NCBI RefSeq assembly: GCF_902726645.1
Contig: NZ_CACVAO010000001.1
Span: 1,364,001 to 1,428,000, forward strand
Source of the DNA: Halobacillus ihumii
Lineage (GTDB): Bacteria; Bacillota; Bacilli; Bacillales; Halobacillaceae
Length of the DNA stretch: 64,000 nucleotides
Direction: 5' to 3'
Shown: positions 51,347 to 61,019 of the stretch, piece by piece
Layout: every line of letters starts with the position of its first letter
Position numbering within the stretch: position 1 is the stretch's first letter
Position numbers and translations under genes: made by a program
Notes under the pieces: model-generated
Seen by the model: only the letters and a program-made list of their open reading frames with translations
Database searches by the model: none
What the model was told of the DNA's origin: nothing

Positions 51347-52777
51347 CTAGTAATTCGGTCCCCAGCCAATCAACACCCCGATCGCCAAGAACACCATCGA
51401 CAACACATACCACATCACGATTAACGGCAGCATGAACCGTACCCACTTCGTCCACGGCACCCCGCCAATCGCAAGACAAGCTAACAGCACACCAGACGCC
51501 GGCGTAATACTGTTCATAAAGCCATCTGACAATTGATACGCCGTCACCGCCACCTGGCGAGGAACTTCCATCAGGTCCGCTAATGGTGTTAGGATCGGCA
51601 TCATCACGACGGCGTTCCCGCTCCCAGACGATACGAGCAAGGCGAACAACGAATTCCCGATAAACATGGCAATCGCCCCGAACACGGAGGAGAAGGGTTC
51701 CATCGCCACGGCCAGCCAGTGGACGATTGTATCGAGGATCTCCCCGTTCTGCATAACGAGCACAATGGCCCTGGCTAGTCCGATAATTAATGCGCCATAG
51801 ACGAGATTCTTCGCGCCGCCCATGAATTCTTTGACCACAAAGTTCGGCGACATTTTAGCAATCAGCCCGGTTCCAACTGTGATAATGAGAAAAATGGCTG
51901 CCATGTGATTAAGTGACCAGCCGAATTGCAGCGCACCCACGATGTAAAATACAATCGCTAACACGACAAAGGACAGAATCAGTTTATGCGTGCCGGTAAA
52001 TTTCTGCTGCACATCCTCACTCACTTGCTCATCGTCTTTTGGAAAACGATTGGCCCCCATCAGACTCTTCGTCGGATCATTCTTCACACGCTTAATGTAC
52101 CAAAGAATATAACCAATCGTAACGGCAAAAATCACCACGGTCATAATACATCTGAACAGGATGCCGGAGTACAACGGAAGTCCGGCGATGTCCTGAGCAA
52201 TCAGCACGGTGAATGGACTCATAAACGACGTGTTAAATCCGACATACGCGGTTAATTTAATGATCGCCACACCAGCGATCGCGTCTAAATCGAGCGCCTT
52301 CGCGAGGACGATCCCGATTGGAATAAAGGCAATGACAGCATTGGAGATCGCGCCGGTCAACCCGCCAATCGCAAGCAGCACCCCAACGAACAGGACAAGT
52401 AAATGTTCGCGATTTTTCGTTTTATTTACGGCCTTCATAATCGAAGCATTGATGGCCCCGGTCGATTCGATAACAGCAAAGGTTCCCCCGATAATTAAAA
52501 CTAAGAAAATGATTCCAGCTGTCTCGACCATGCCATTTTGAATCGATAAAAAGAAGTCCATAATTCCAGTTGGATCTCCATCGACACTATGAAAGCTGTC
52601 TGGAACGACTACCGTAATATCTCCCTGCTCCACTCGTTCAAATGCCCCCGATGGCAAGATGTACGTGGCCACCGCCGCAAGCAGCATAATCAGCAGCATG
52701 ATGATATAGGCGTCAGGCATCGCCCACTTTTTCTTCTGTTTCGGAGCGGAATGGCGCTCCCTTTGTTGTATCGCCAT
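51347..52777 (-). CDS. YfcC-family (C4-dicarboxylate/short-chain-fatty-acid-like) transporter
   Basis: The 476-residue membrane protein has about 12 helices and the YfcC/DcuC family segments LPSGAFERVEQGD, AFIPIGIVLAKALDLD, GSGNAVVMMPILTPLADLM and QLSDGFMNSITPASGVLLACLAIGG (in part). The substrate is uncertain; peptides, N-acyl amino acids or arginine/ornithine-type solutes are suggested because an M20 amidohydrolase and an RpiR regulator are divergently encoded. ATG 52777 has AAGGAGG 10 nt upstream. Confidence 0.83.
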   Translation of the reverse strand: MAIQQRERHSAPKQKKKWAMPDAYIIMLLIMLLAAVATYILPSGAFERVEQGDITVVVPDSFHSVDGDPTGIMDFFLSIQNGMVETAGIIFLVLIIGGTFAVIESTGAINASIMKAVNKTKNREHLLVLFVGVLLAIGGLTGAISNAVIAFIPIGIVLAKALDLDAIAGVAIIKLTAYVGFNTSFMSPFTVLIAQDIAGLPLYSGILFRCIMTVVIFAVTIGYILWYIKRVKNDPTKSLMGANRFPKDDEQVSEDVQQKFTGTHKLILSFVVLAIVFYIVGALQFGWSLNHMAAIFLIITVGTGLIAKMSPNFVVKEFMGGAKNLVYGALIIGLARAIVLVMQNGEILDTIVHWLAVAMEPFSSVFGAIAMFIGNSLFALLVSSGSGNAVVMMPILTPLADLMEVPRQVAVTAYQLSDGFMNSITPASGVLLACLAIGGVPWTKWVRFMLPLIVMWYVLSMVFLAIGVLIGWGPNY

Positions 52778-52910
52778 GTGTAAACTTCCTCCTTTGTTAA
52801 AATTGAATAAATATTGTGACAACTAATAAGTTATGATAGATTATAATAAAGTATTTCTTTTAAATCAATATCATTTTAAAAATTATCTTTTATTTTCAGG
52901 AGGAAGCTTT

Positions 52911-53747
52911 GTGGAAGATTACTACACAAAAATCGAAAACGCCTATGATGATCTATCAAAAGGGTTAAAAAAAGTGGCGAACTATCTACTAGAGGAACCT
53001 ACCGCCTTTGCGGCGAATCCAGCGAAGAAGGTTGGCGAGGCGCTCGGGGTTAGCGAATCGATGATCACTCGCTTCTGTCTGACGTTAGGGTATAAGGGGT
53101 ACAGCGAGCTGCAGGATGAGGTGCGCGACCATGTATTTAATCAGAAGCGGATCTTTGCGGAGTATCCATTGTCCCATAACGAGGAGAAAGAGCGTCCCTT
53201 TCACGAACGAGTGATGCTGCACGATCAATTTAACATCGCATCCACAGCGGAAAATATAAAAGAAGAGCAATTCAAGCAAGCCACGGCTTCCCTGGCTGAA
53301 GCCGATCAGGTCCTGATTGCCGGATTGCGTTACACCTTCTCGATGGCCCACTGGCTGACTTATGCCCTGCAGTCGATCGGGATCAATGCCAGACTCTATC
53401 GTCCTGATCTCGATGCCCATCTCGACTTTGGGTCAACAAAACACGTCTTTATCGTATTCTCGTTTCACGCCTATTCAACAGAAACCTTAATGCTTGCCGA
53501 AGAAGCGAAACGACGCGACTGGACGATTATCGGCATTACCGATTCCGGGATCGCACCAATATCAAAGCACGCCGACACCCTGTTTCCCGTCTATTTTTCA
53601 AAAAGAAGCCATTCCGAAACGGCCCCGATTGTATTTTCCTTTCTAAATGCGCTCGTGTCCGGCATATCTATTAACGAACCAGAACGAACCCGACAAAACA
53701 AACTAACAATGGAAGAAAAACGACTCAAACAAACGTTTAAATTGTAA
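52911..53747 (+). CDS. RpiR/MurR-family transcriptional regulator
   Basis: The 278-residue protein has an HTH_6 domain (PAKKVGEALGVSESMITRFCLTLGYKGYSELQDEV, quoted as VGEALGVSESMITRFC and GYKGYSEL) and a C-terminal SIS domain with IIGITDSGIAPISKHADTLFPV. SIS ligands are usually sugar or amino-acid phosphates. The GTG at 52911 is 7 nt after AGGAGG; the frame starting at 52833 has no ribosome binding site. It is divergent from YfcC and 18 nt ahead of the amidohydrolase gene. Confidence 0.88.
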   Translation: MEDYYTKIENAYDDLSKGLKKVANYLLEEPTAFAANPAKKVGEALGVSESMITRFCLTLGYKGYSELQDEVRDHVFNQKRIFAEYPLSHNEEKERPFHERVMLHDQFNIASTAENIKEEQFKQATASLAEADQVLIAGLRYTFSMAHWLTYALQSIGINARLYRPDLDAHLDFGSTKHVFIVFSFHAYSTETLMLAEEAKRRDWTIIGITDSGIAPISKHADTLFPVYFSKRSHSETAPIVFSFLNALVSGISINEPERTRQNKLTMEEKRLKQTFKL

Positions 53748-53765
53748 AAAGGAGAAGTGATCACT

Positions 53766-54896
53766 ATGGATATCGAAAAAAAAGTTATGGAAATCTTTGA
53801 ACACCTGCACACACACCCGGAAATAAGCTGGAAAGAAACCGGAACGACCGAATATATCAAAAATCTATTAGTCGAAAACGGCTGCCGCGTCCGTACGTTT
53901 GACGATTGTACCGGCGTGATCGGAGAAATAGGAGAAGGAAAACCAGTCGTCGGAATCCGTGCCGACATGGACGCCCTCTGGCAGGAAGTCAATGGCACAT
54001 TCCAAGCGAACCACTCATGCGGCCACGACTCCCACATGTCCATGGTCCTCGGCGTGCTGCTGTCGATTCAAGAAATGGATCACGTCCCGAATGGAACCAT
54101 TCGCTTTATCTTCCAACCCGCCGAAGAAAAAGGAACCGGCGCACTTAAGATGGTCGAAAAAAACGTCGTCGACGATGTCGATTACTTATACGGCGTCCAC
54201 CTGCGCCCCATTCAGGAAGTCGAGAACGGCATGGCCACCCCTGCCCTCTTTCACGGAGCGGCCCGCCATATTACCGGCGAAATTAAAGGAGAAGACACAC
54301 ACGGAGCCCGCCCCCACCTCGGCGTCAATGCGATTGAAATCGGAGCGGAACTAGTCCAGAAACTAAATCACATCCATATCGACCCGATGATTCCACACTC
54401 CGTCAAGTTCACCAAATTTCAAGCCGGCGGCGAAAGCGCCAATATCATCCCGGGCAATGCCACCTTCAGCATTGATTTGCGCGCCCAAAAGAACGATGCC
54501 ATAGAAAAATTAACGACCTCTGTAGAAGAAGCCGTTAAATCAGTCTCAGATTACTATGGAGTTCCAATCGATTTATCACTAGAATCGATGATGGCCTCAG
54601 CGATCGTGGACCCAGAAGCCCAAGCGTTTATGGCGGAATCTATTAAGGAAGTTTTAGGAGAAGAGAATCTAGTAGATCCTGTAACGACTACAGGAAGTGA
54701 AGACTTTCACTTTTATACATTGAAAAAGGAGCATATAAAAGCATCTGTAATGGGATTAGGGTGTGATTTGAAACCGGGGCTGCATCATCCGAATATGTCG
54801 TTTGATCATGGGATGATTATGCCGGGTGTGAGGATTTTGGCGGGAGCGGTTTTGAAGACTCTTGAACATTTGAATGACTCAGATAAACTCAGATAA
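53766..54896 (+). CDS. M20 family amidohydrolase (N-acyl-amino acid deacylase type)
   Basis: The 376-residue metallohydrolase has HTHPEISWKETGT, GIRADMDALWQEV, NHSCGHDSHMSM, QPAEEKGTGALKM and GSEDFHFYT, the metal-binding elements of IAA-amino acid/hippurate hydrolases. It probably frees an amino acid from an N-acyl conjugate imported by the YfcC gene product. GC-rich third positions mark it as metabolic and distinct from the AT-rich Gabija genes. ATG 53766 is chosen over GTG 53757, which is too near AAAGGAG. Confidence 0.88.
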   Translation: MDIEKKVMEIFEHLHTHPEISWKETGTTEYIKNLLVENGCRVRTFDDCTGVIGEIGEGKPVVGIRADMDALWQEVNGTFQANHSCGHDSHMSMVLGVLLSIQEMDHVPNGTIRFIFQPAEEKGTGALKMVEKNVVDDVDYLYGVHLRPIQEVENGMATPALFHGAARHITGEIKGEDTHGARPHLGVNAIEIGAELVQKLNHIHIDPMIPHSVKFTKFQAGGESANIIPGNATFSIDLRAQKNDAIEKLTTSVEEAVKSVSDYYGVPIDLSLESMMASAIVDPEAQAFMAESIKEVLGEENLVDPVTTTGSEDFHFYTLKKEHIKASVMGLGCDLKPGLHHPNMSFDHGMIMPGVRILAGAVLKTLEHLNDSDKLR

Positions 54897-54923
54897 GAGA
54901 TCATAATATGGTGAAATAGGCGA

Positions 54924-54957
54924 AATAATCCCTTCCTGTTGTAAGGAAGGGATTATT
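54924..54957 (+). terminator. Terminator after the amidohydrolase gene
   Basis: AATAATCCCTTCC and GGAAGGGATTATT form a perfect 13-bp stem with a TGTTGTAA loop, 28 nt after the stop codon. Confidence 0.8.
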
Positions 54958-55089
54958 AATGAAGAATGTTTTGCCTAGAAATTAGTTTTACTTTCCTACC
55001 GTGAGCAGAGCCCGAAATTAGAACTCTAAGATTTTATTATACTCTATTGATGCTACAATTCTAGAACATGCCCCACGAATATATCTTTT

Positions 55090-56631
55090 TTATTCAAGAA
55101 TTTTAATTACTTTTTCAACATCAATTTCGATTCCTAAATCCTTTGTTTTTGAAATTACAAAATTGATATAGCTTTTATATCTGGTCATAAAATCATTTTG
55201 AGCAATAATTAATAACCTTTCTTCCGGTCTAGATATTGCAACGTAATGCAAGAATTTTATCCCTTCTCTAGTCAAGTCATAATCTTGGGCATTTATTATT
55301 ACCTGTTCAAACTCAAGACCTTTAGATGAATGGATTGTACCAGAAGTTAATTTGTAACGGTCTTGATTGTAAGTAGGTGTATATTTCTGGTCATTTACTA
55401 CTTCATGTAATACACTTATCTCTCCATTTATTTTATCCAAGTCTTCACTATAACCTAGGTAATTGTACAAAGTAATACAGTTTTCTTTAAATTGATTCTG
55501 GTCGTTAAGTGTATCATTAATTTCTTTTAATAACATTTTGATATCAGAAATTCTGTATACTTCAGGCATCGGTATTTCATCCCTAAAGTCATACTCACTA
55601 TATCTATACTGGAATATATAATGAGCTATAGCTCTTGCTATCCATATGTGCTCGCTCTCAAGATTAGCATAATCTAAAGGTGACCCGGGAATGAAGACGA
55701 ACGGAAGACCAGATTCACTTAATCGATTACTCCACTTCTCTGCATTATCATTTCTAAAATTCAAGAAGGCACATTTTTTACTAACATCAATCCATTCATT
55801 TATATAAGCAATAGCTTCACTATCAATACCGAACTTAAAAGCGATTACTTCATTATTAAATTCAGTTTGATGATAATGCTTTCTTACACTCTCCATAAAT
55901 ATATTTGAATAATTTTGAATAACTTTGTTTGACCTGAAATTATGCCATAACTCGAATTCTTTGAAAGTTTGTTTGGTAAATAACTCAGTGAACCCATCAC
56001 TATAAGCTCCTCTCCAACCATATATAGACTGTTTAGAATCACCAACAATAAACAAAGGAATTTCGAGTTCATCGGATAAATACATAAAAAATTTGTGCAT
56101 ATCTTCGTCACTATCTTGGTACTCATCAATATAAACCCGATAATACTTTGCTTTCATATATCTTCTCGCAGAATGGGAATTCTTTAAAATTTCTAAAGCC
56201 AATTGGAATGCAAAATTTTTCTTTCTATCACGGTACTTACACATTAATTTCGTGTTCTTAATCTTATCTATACCATCATTAAAAGTTTTAACTTGGTTCT
56301 CATCACTAAAGTCTGGTTTAATTTCTATCCTGAAATCCATGCCGTAGACATCGTACATAAATGGTTGAATTACCTCTAACCAAATGAAATTATCGTTTGT
56401 TCCTACAAACCCCTCTCCCTTATTAGGGCCAAGTCTATTTATAATCTCCTTTGCTGCTTTTCGTGTGAAAGTTACAGCTGCAAATGTTTGATAGTTATTA
56501 ATCTCTTCTACATCTTTAATAATTCTTTTTATAGTAGTGTATGTTTTTCCAGTCCCTGCACTAGCGCTTATTACAATATTACCTTCAGTAGTGAGAATTT
56601 TGTCCCTAATATCTTTATCTACTGGCAACAT
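55090..56631 (-). CDS. gajB: Gabija protein B, UvrD-like helicase/NTPase
   Basis: The 513-residue SF1 helicase has Walker A SASAGTGKT (22-30), Walker B YIDEYQDSD, motif III GDSKQSIYGWRG, motif V TIHSSKGLEFE and motif VI YVAISRPEERLL. Gabija GajB uses these in nucleotide sensing and phage response together with GajA. Its ATG at 56631 overlaps the gajA stop by 13 nt, so the longer frame to 56655 is not preferred. The B. cereus founder GajB is about 494 residues, close to this size. Confidence 0.9.
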   Translation of the reverse strand: MLPVDKDIRDKILTTEGNIVISASAGTGKTYTTIKRIIKDVEEINNYQTFAAVTFTRKAAKEIINRLGPNKGEGFVGTNDNFIWLEVIQPFMYDVYGMDFRIEIKPDFSDENQVKTFNDGIDKIKNTKLMCKYRDRKKNFAFQLALEILKNSHSARRYMKAKYYRVYIDEYQDSDEDMHKFFMYLSDELEIPLFIVGDSKQSIYGWRGAYSDGFTELFTKQTFKEFELWHNFRSNKVIQNYSNIFMESVRKHYHQTEFNNEVIAFKFGIDSEAIAYINEWIDVSKKCAFLNFRNDNAEKWSNRLSESGLPFVFIPGSPLDYANLESEHIWIARAIAHYIFQYRYSEYDFRDEIPMPEVYRISDIKMLLKEINDTLNDQNQFKENCITLYNYLGYSEDLDKINGEISVLHEVVNDQKYTPTYNQDRYKLTSGTIHSSKGLEFEQVIINAQDYDLTREGIKFLHYVAISRPEERLLIIAQNDFMTRYKSYINFVISKTKDLGIEIDVEKVIKILE

Positions 56632-58346
56632 ATTTCCACCAGCTCTCTCAAACATTCAAATCTCTTATGTTTATAAATCTTATCTATACCGTATTGAGTA
56701 ATACTGGTACTTAATTCAATCATATTAATAAGTTTTGCGCTTTGTAAATAATCCACACCATTTTTTGAGCTGTTTTGATCCTTAGCTAGCCTGTCCAGAA
56801 TTCTTGGAATTACTTCATACAAATCATTTTCTAAATCAACTCTGGAAAGAAAAATATTCTCGACTTTTAATTGCTCAACTACTTCAGATAATTCACTAAA
56901 TACAAATTTTTTCCTCTCAACTTTATAGCTTGAATCTTTTTCATATCTTGTAGGGTCAATACCTCTTAAATTATTTTGTTCTGTTTCACCAATAAGCCTT
57001 TGACATCTGTTTACACCGATAAGACTACACTCTGGTCTTCCGTTAATTTTTTTAAGATCATTATCAGTTTTCACTATCACTTTGATTCCAAGTGCAGTCA
57101 ATACCGAATAGTATTCCTTAAAATTAATACCATCTACTTCTAGAATATAACCTCCAAAACTCTCATACCGTTCACACTTGTCTTTTAGTATTCGTTCAAA
57201 CAGTATCTTTTCGGACGGTCCCTCAACGAGCAAAACTACATCCGCGTAAATTGCTTCCGCTAGATTTTGATTTAGTTTTTGCTTTAATGTTTTATACATT
57301 TCTGGAACTCTATAGATGAAAGATTTCCCTACAACTGTAGCATCCTTAAATAGCTTGATCAGGTTAACATCATCCATTTGACTTACAATTAGTGATGAAT
57401 GTGTTGTCATAAATAGATGCTTAAAAATCTCATCAGAGAAAATCTGATACGATAACGCTATCTGCATTGACCTATGTAAATGATTTTCTAGTTCTTCAAT
57501 TAAAAATATATTGATTTTTCTTTCTTCTAGCCTACGGTTCTCAAGCGTAAAAAGTGTATAAGCAAGAATCTTCTTTCTACCATCTCCGGAAGTTGGATAG
57601 TTTTCACTTTTTTCATCTTGAATATATGGCGTGAGTTTGCTGTGAATATTACTTAATTCAATTTCAGATTGGATAGACACATTAAAATTTTTTTCATCTT
57701 TAAATTTCTTATATTCACTTACCAGTGCTTTTTCAAATTCCTTTATCGTGCTCAACCTACCTACACTACTATTAAGCTTTTTTATATCCTTGCTAAGTCC
57801 TTTTCTTTCCTTTTCACTTAAACTTGACTCACCTTTTAAAATCTCTTTAGAATATCTTTTGAATGTACTCTCTAGTTGAATTGACGAATCAATGTAAACT
57901 ACATTAATGTACTTATCTAGCTCATAGTATGACTGACTACTTGGAACTTCCTCCAAATCCTGTAAGTCAGCACCCCAAAAGAGATTCGGCTCTCCTACAA
58001 GGGATTCACCATCATACACAGATTTAAGTTGTATGTAAATTTCATCAGCACCTGTAGGTATAGCACCACTCATCATTGTATAAATCTTTTTACTATCATT
58101 ATTCTCTTCATCATCAATCTTAATTTTAAGGGTTATTACAATTTCCCTTCTAGTGTCTTTATTGTAAAAATCGGAGTCCACAAACCCGTTTTTTCTGAAA
58201 TTTCTATCTAGTAGGAAACGTATAGCAGCTAGGAAATTACTCTTACCAATATCATTGAGGCCAAAGACGATATTGCGATTAGTTAAATCAATATCCACAT
58301 TTTCAAAGTTCCTGAAGTTTTGAATAGCCAAATGTTTAAGGATCAT
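56619..58346 (-). CDS. gajA: Gabija protein A, OLD-family nuclease with Toprim domain
   Basis: The 575-residue nuclease has an N-terminal ABC ATPase (Walker A FGLNDIGKSN, 28-37; SGDGRKK, 253-259; Walker B FLIEELE, 281-287; TTH 314-316) and a C-terminal Toprim domain with VEGPSEK (374-380) and KTDNDLKK (426-433). Sequence pattern and length match GajA of Bacillus cereus (578 residues as I recall it). It is a sequence-specific DNA-nicking endonuclease that is kept inactive by nucleotides and unleashed when phage depletes them. An AAGGGGG ribosome binding site precedes the ATG. Confidence 0.92.
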   Translation of the reverse strand: MILKHLAIQNFRNFENVDIDLTNRNIVFGLNDIGKSNFLAAIRFLLDRNFRKNGFVDSDFYNKDTRREIVITLKIKIDDEENNDSKKIYTMMSGAIPTGADEIYIQLKSVYDGESLVGEPNLFWGADLQDLEEVPSSQSYYELDKYINVVYIDSSIQLESTFKRYSKEILKGESSLSEKERKGLSKDIKKLNSSVGRLSTIKEFEKALVSEYKKFKDEKNFNVSIQSEIELSNIHSKLTPYIQDEKSENYPTSGDGRKKILAYTLFTLENRRLEERKINIFLIEELENHLHRSMQIALSYQIFSDEIFKHLFMTTHSSLIVSQMDDVNLIKLFKDATVVGKSFIYRVPEMYKTLKQKLNQNLAEAIYADVVLLVEGPSEKILFERILKDKCERYESFGGYILEVDGINFKEYYSVLTALGIKVIVKTDNDLKKINGRPECSLIGVNRCQRLIGETEQNNLRGIDPTRYEKDSSYKVERKKFVFSELSEVVEQLKVENIFLSRVDLENDLYEVIPRILDRLAKDQNSSKNGVDYLQSAKLINMIELSTSITQYGIDKIYKHKRFECLRELVEICCQ

Positions 58347-58677
58347 GTTATCCCCCTTAATTATTGCTCAGTTTTAGAAAAGCTTCACTTAATTCTTCAT
58401 ATAATAAGTTAATCACTTCTCCATACTCACTTAATATATTATAGCTTAATTAGATACTTCTCCCACGTAGTCGTTCATAACCCCGATATATAAAAACACA
58501 AGTGTAAAAAAATCATAAGTAATAATACTCTGATTCAATTTTAAATATTTTGCACTTAAAGCATCGGATAACAGAGCTTTTCCCGAGTGCGGCAAAGTGT
58601 GGTGTATCTTGCAGAAGTTAACCCACATCTAACAGATCCTATGATTAAATACTCTCCAATAGAGGCAAAACCTTTGC
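58347..58677. other. Spacer upstream of gajA
   Basis: The region should hold the Gabija promoter: a minus-strand TATAAT lies at 58438-58443, about 95 bp before gajA. No other gene is supported here. Confidence 0.45.
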
Positions 58678-59631
58678 TTATGAATTGTATTCCATAATCA
58701 TATTGTGAACTTCCTGAACCTCTTGATCCGAAACAAGCAAATAATAAGTACCATCTATTTTTGTGCCTTTCCCTGTCATTTGATAGGTCGTCATGTTTTG
58801 CTGGGCACTACGATAGTTAAGTAATATATTTTTCATTGTGCTGAAATTCATGTTCGTCGTTACATTATTGCCGAGGACATCCATGATCTCACCAATCCTA
58901 CTTACGGAACTAATACTGGCCCCTTTATCAATAATCGCTTGGATTACTTGTCGCTGGCGTTCGTTTCGACCGAAGTCACCATTCGGATCCTGATACCTCA
59001 TCCGCACATAGCCCATAGTTTTTGGACCATTAAGGGTAATCTTACCTTTTTCGTAATGGTAGCCTTTTTTATAATAACCACTATCATACCAATCTAGTGA
59101 ATTATTAACAGTAATTCCTCCGACAGCATCCACCATTTCAGAAAGACCCTGCATGTTCATCTGAACATAATAGTCTATTTCAATATCTAAAAAGTTTTCA
59201 ACTGTTTGTATAGACATGTTCGTTCCACCAAAAGCATAAGCATGGTTAATCTTATCTTTGATTCCAGCTTTGGGATCATCTCCTACGAGTGTCGTTCTGG
59301 TATCACGTGGAATGCTGATCAACTGGCTGCGGTCATTAGCAGGATCTAATGAAAGAACCATAAGAGCATCTGATCTTCCACGGTCTCCTTTTCGTTCATC
59401 TACTCCCATTAATAAAATGTTTAACGGTTCCTCTTGATTCAGTTTTTTCTTGGCCGCCTCATGATCAATAGAAGCTACCTTCTGATGCATCTTATCATCA
59501 ACAGTACTCTTCGCCCCAGCATAAATAGTATATAAATACACTCCCCCACCGACTACTAGTAAAGCTAAAAGTATTAGCGGAATCTTCCACCACTTGCCCT
59601 TCTTTTTCTTCATTTTTTCAGCACGTTTCAT
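58678..59631 (-). CDS. LytR-CpsA-Psr (LCP) family phosphotransferase, copy 2
   Basis: The 317-residue membrane-anchored LCP enzyme is a close paralogue of the protein at 31590, with a KWWKIPLILLALLVVGGG transmembrane segment, LLMGVDERKGDRGRSD, SIPRDTRTTL and YVRMRYQDPNGDFGRNERQR motifs. It links wall teichoic acid-like polymers to peptidoglycan. It lies between Gabija and the PAPS operon, downstream of the sat terminator. Confidence 0.93.
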   Translation of the reverse strand: MKRAEKMKKKKGKWWKIPLILLALLVVGGGVYLYTIYAGAKSTVDDKMHQKVASIDHEAAKKKLNQEEPLNILLMGVDERKGDRGRSDALMVLSLDPANDRSQLISIPRDTRTTLVGDDPKAGIKDKINHAYAFGGTNMSIQTVENFLDIEIDYYVQMNMQGLSEMVDAVGGITVNNSLDWYDSGYYKKGYHYEKGKITLNGPKTMGYVRMRYQDPNGDFGRNERQRQVIQAIIDKGASISSVSRIGEIMDVLGNNVTTNMNFSTMKNILLNYRSAQQNMTTYQMTGKGTKIDGTYYLLVSDQEVQEVHNMIMEYNS

Positions 59632-59716
59632 AAAATGTCCACTCCAATATCTGTAAGTCTATTATAATTCATTATACCTAGAACTATGATAAACAACAAG
59701 TCGACAAAATCCATAG

Positions 59717-59748
59717 AAAAAAGCAAAGCATTTAAGCTTTGCTTTCTC
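59717..59748 (-). terminator. Terminator of the sat operon
   Basis: AAGCAAAGC and GCTTTGCTT form a 9-bp stem with an ATTTAA loop, followed on the minus strand by TTTTCT, about 30 nt beyond the sat stop codon. Confidence 0.8.
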
Positions 59749-59776
59749 CTAATATTTTCAAATAAATCCGTTATTC

Positions 59777-60931
59777 TTACTTTTGTTTCATGCCTTTAAT
59801 CAGCACATCAGCAACCTCAGGACGAGAGAACTCTTTTGGAGGGCGCTCACCATTACGTAGAAGTCCACGAACTTTAGTACCGCTTAGGTGAACATGTTGT
59901 TCTTTATCATGTGGACATGTTTTAGCTGTAGCCATATTTCCACATACTTGACAGAAGAAAGCATGCTCAAACTTAAAGATGCTAATGCCTAACTCATCTT
60001 CAACAGTTGAAATTAATTCCTGTGCTTCATATGTTCCATAATAATCGCCTACTCCAGCGTGGTCACGACCTACAATGAAGTGTGTGCAGCCGTAGTTTTT
60101 ACGTACTGTCGCGTGCAGAATAGATTCACGTGGGCCAGCATAACGCATGGCTGCTGGATAGATGACTAAACGAACGCGATCTTCTGGATAATAATGCTTT
60201 AGAATAGTTTGATAGCTTTCCATACGTACATCAGCTGGAATGTCGTCTGACTTTGTTTCTCCAACTAATGGGTTTAATAAAAGACCATCCACAGCTTCTA
60301 GAGCTGATTTTTGAATATACTCATGGGCACGGTGAACAGGGTTACGAGTTTGGAAACCTACTACGGTTTTCCAGCCTAGATCAGCAAACAGTTGACGTGT
60401 TTCAGATGGATCCAAGTAAAAGTCCTCGAACTCACCGTGGTCTGGACGGTTTAGTAGAGTGATAGGTCCACCAAGGTAGATGTTACCCTTCTTATAAACG
60501 TTGTTCACTCCAGGGTGAGCATCTTCTGTTGTACCATATACTTTAGCCGCTTCATGTTCTTTATCGTAGGAGTATTTTTCTTTAATAAGCAAGGTACCAT
60601 ATGTAATACCATCTTCTCCTACTAGGGCAATCTCTTCCCCAACTTCATACTGGTCAGCTTGTTCTTCACTTACAGGAAGAGTGATTGGAATGCTCCAAAT
60701 TGTACCATCTTTTAGACGCATTTCATTAACTACTCTTTCATAGTCTTCTTGTCCCATAAAGCCTGTAAGGGGGCTGAACCCACCAATTCCAATAAGTTCT
60801 AAATCGGAAATCGTCCATTTTGATATTTCAAGAGAGTTAAGTGATGCAGCATTAGATACTGCTTCTTCTTTCTCACTTCCTTTTAGTTCACGATTTACTA
60901 AAGATGTTCCACCGTGTACTTTAACAGCCAT
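59777..60931 (-). CDS. sat: Sulfate adenylyltransferase
   Basis: The 384-residue ATP sulfurylase converts sulfate and ATP to APS. It has the PUA-like N-terminal domain, the catalytic [15 protein letters not shown] (HxxH motif) and [12 protein letters not shown], plus a C-terminal Zn-binding region with [18 protein letters not shown] and [17 protein letters not shown]. It is the last gene of an operon whose earlier genes make PAPS. Confidence 0.95.
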   Translation of the reverse strand: MAVKVHGGTSLVNRELKGSEKEEAVSNAASLNSLEISKWTISDLELIGIGGFSPLTGFMGQEDYERVVNEMRLKDGTIWSIPITLPVSEEQADQYEVGEEIALVGEDGITYGTLLIKEKYSYDKEHEAAKVYGTTEDAHPGVNNVYKKGNIYLGGPITLLNRPDHGEFEDFYLDPSETRQLFADLGWKTVVGFQTRNPVHRAHEYIQKSALEAVDGLLLNPLVGETKSDDIPADVRMESYQTILKHYYPEDRVRLVIYPAAMRYAGPRESILHATVRKNYGCTHFIVGRDHAGVGDYYGTYEAQELISTVEDELGISIFKFEHAFFCQVCGNMATAKTCPHDKEQHVHLSGTKVRGLLRNGERPPKEFSRPEVADVLIKGMKQK

Positions 60932-61019
60932 TGTAAAACCTCCAAAAAATATTTAATAAATGAATTCTTTTATGAGCGTCTTTACCCATCTTATATATTA
61001 ACCATAATCAAATAGTTAT

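Noticed and set aside
55090..58346. Restriction-modification or other OLD/UvrD pair
   Set aside because: No methyltransferase or specificity gene is present, and both proteins match Gabija in motif order and length.
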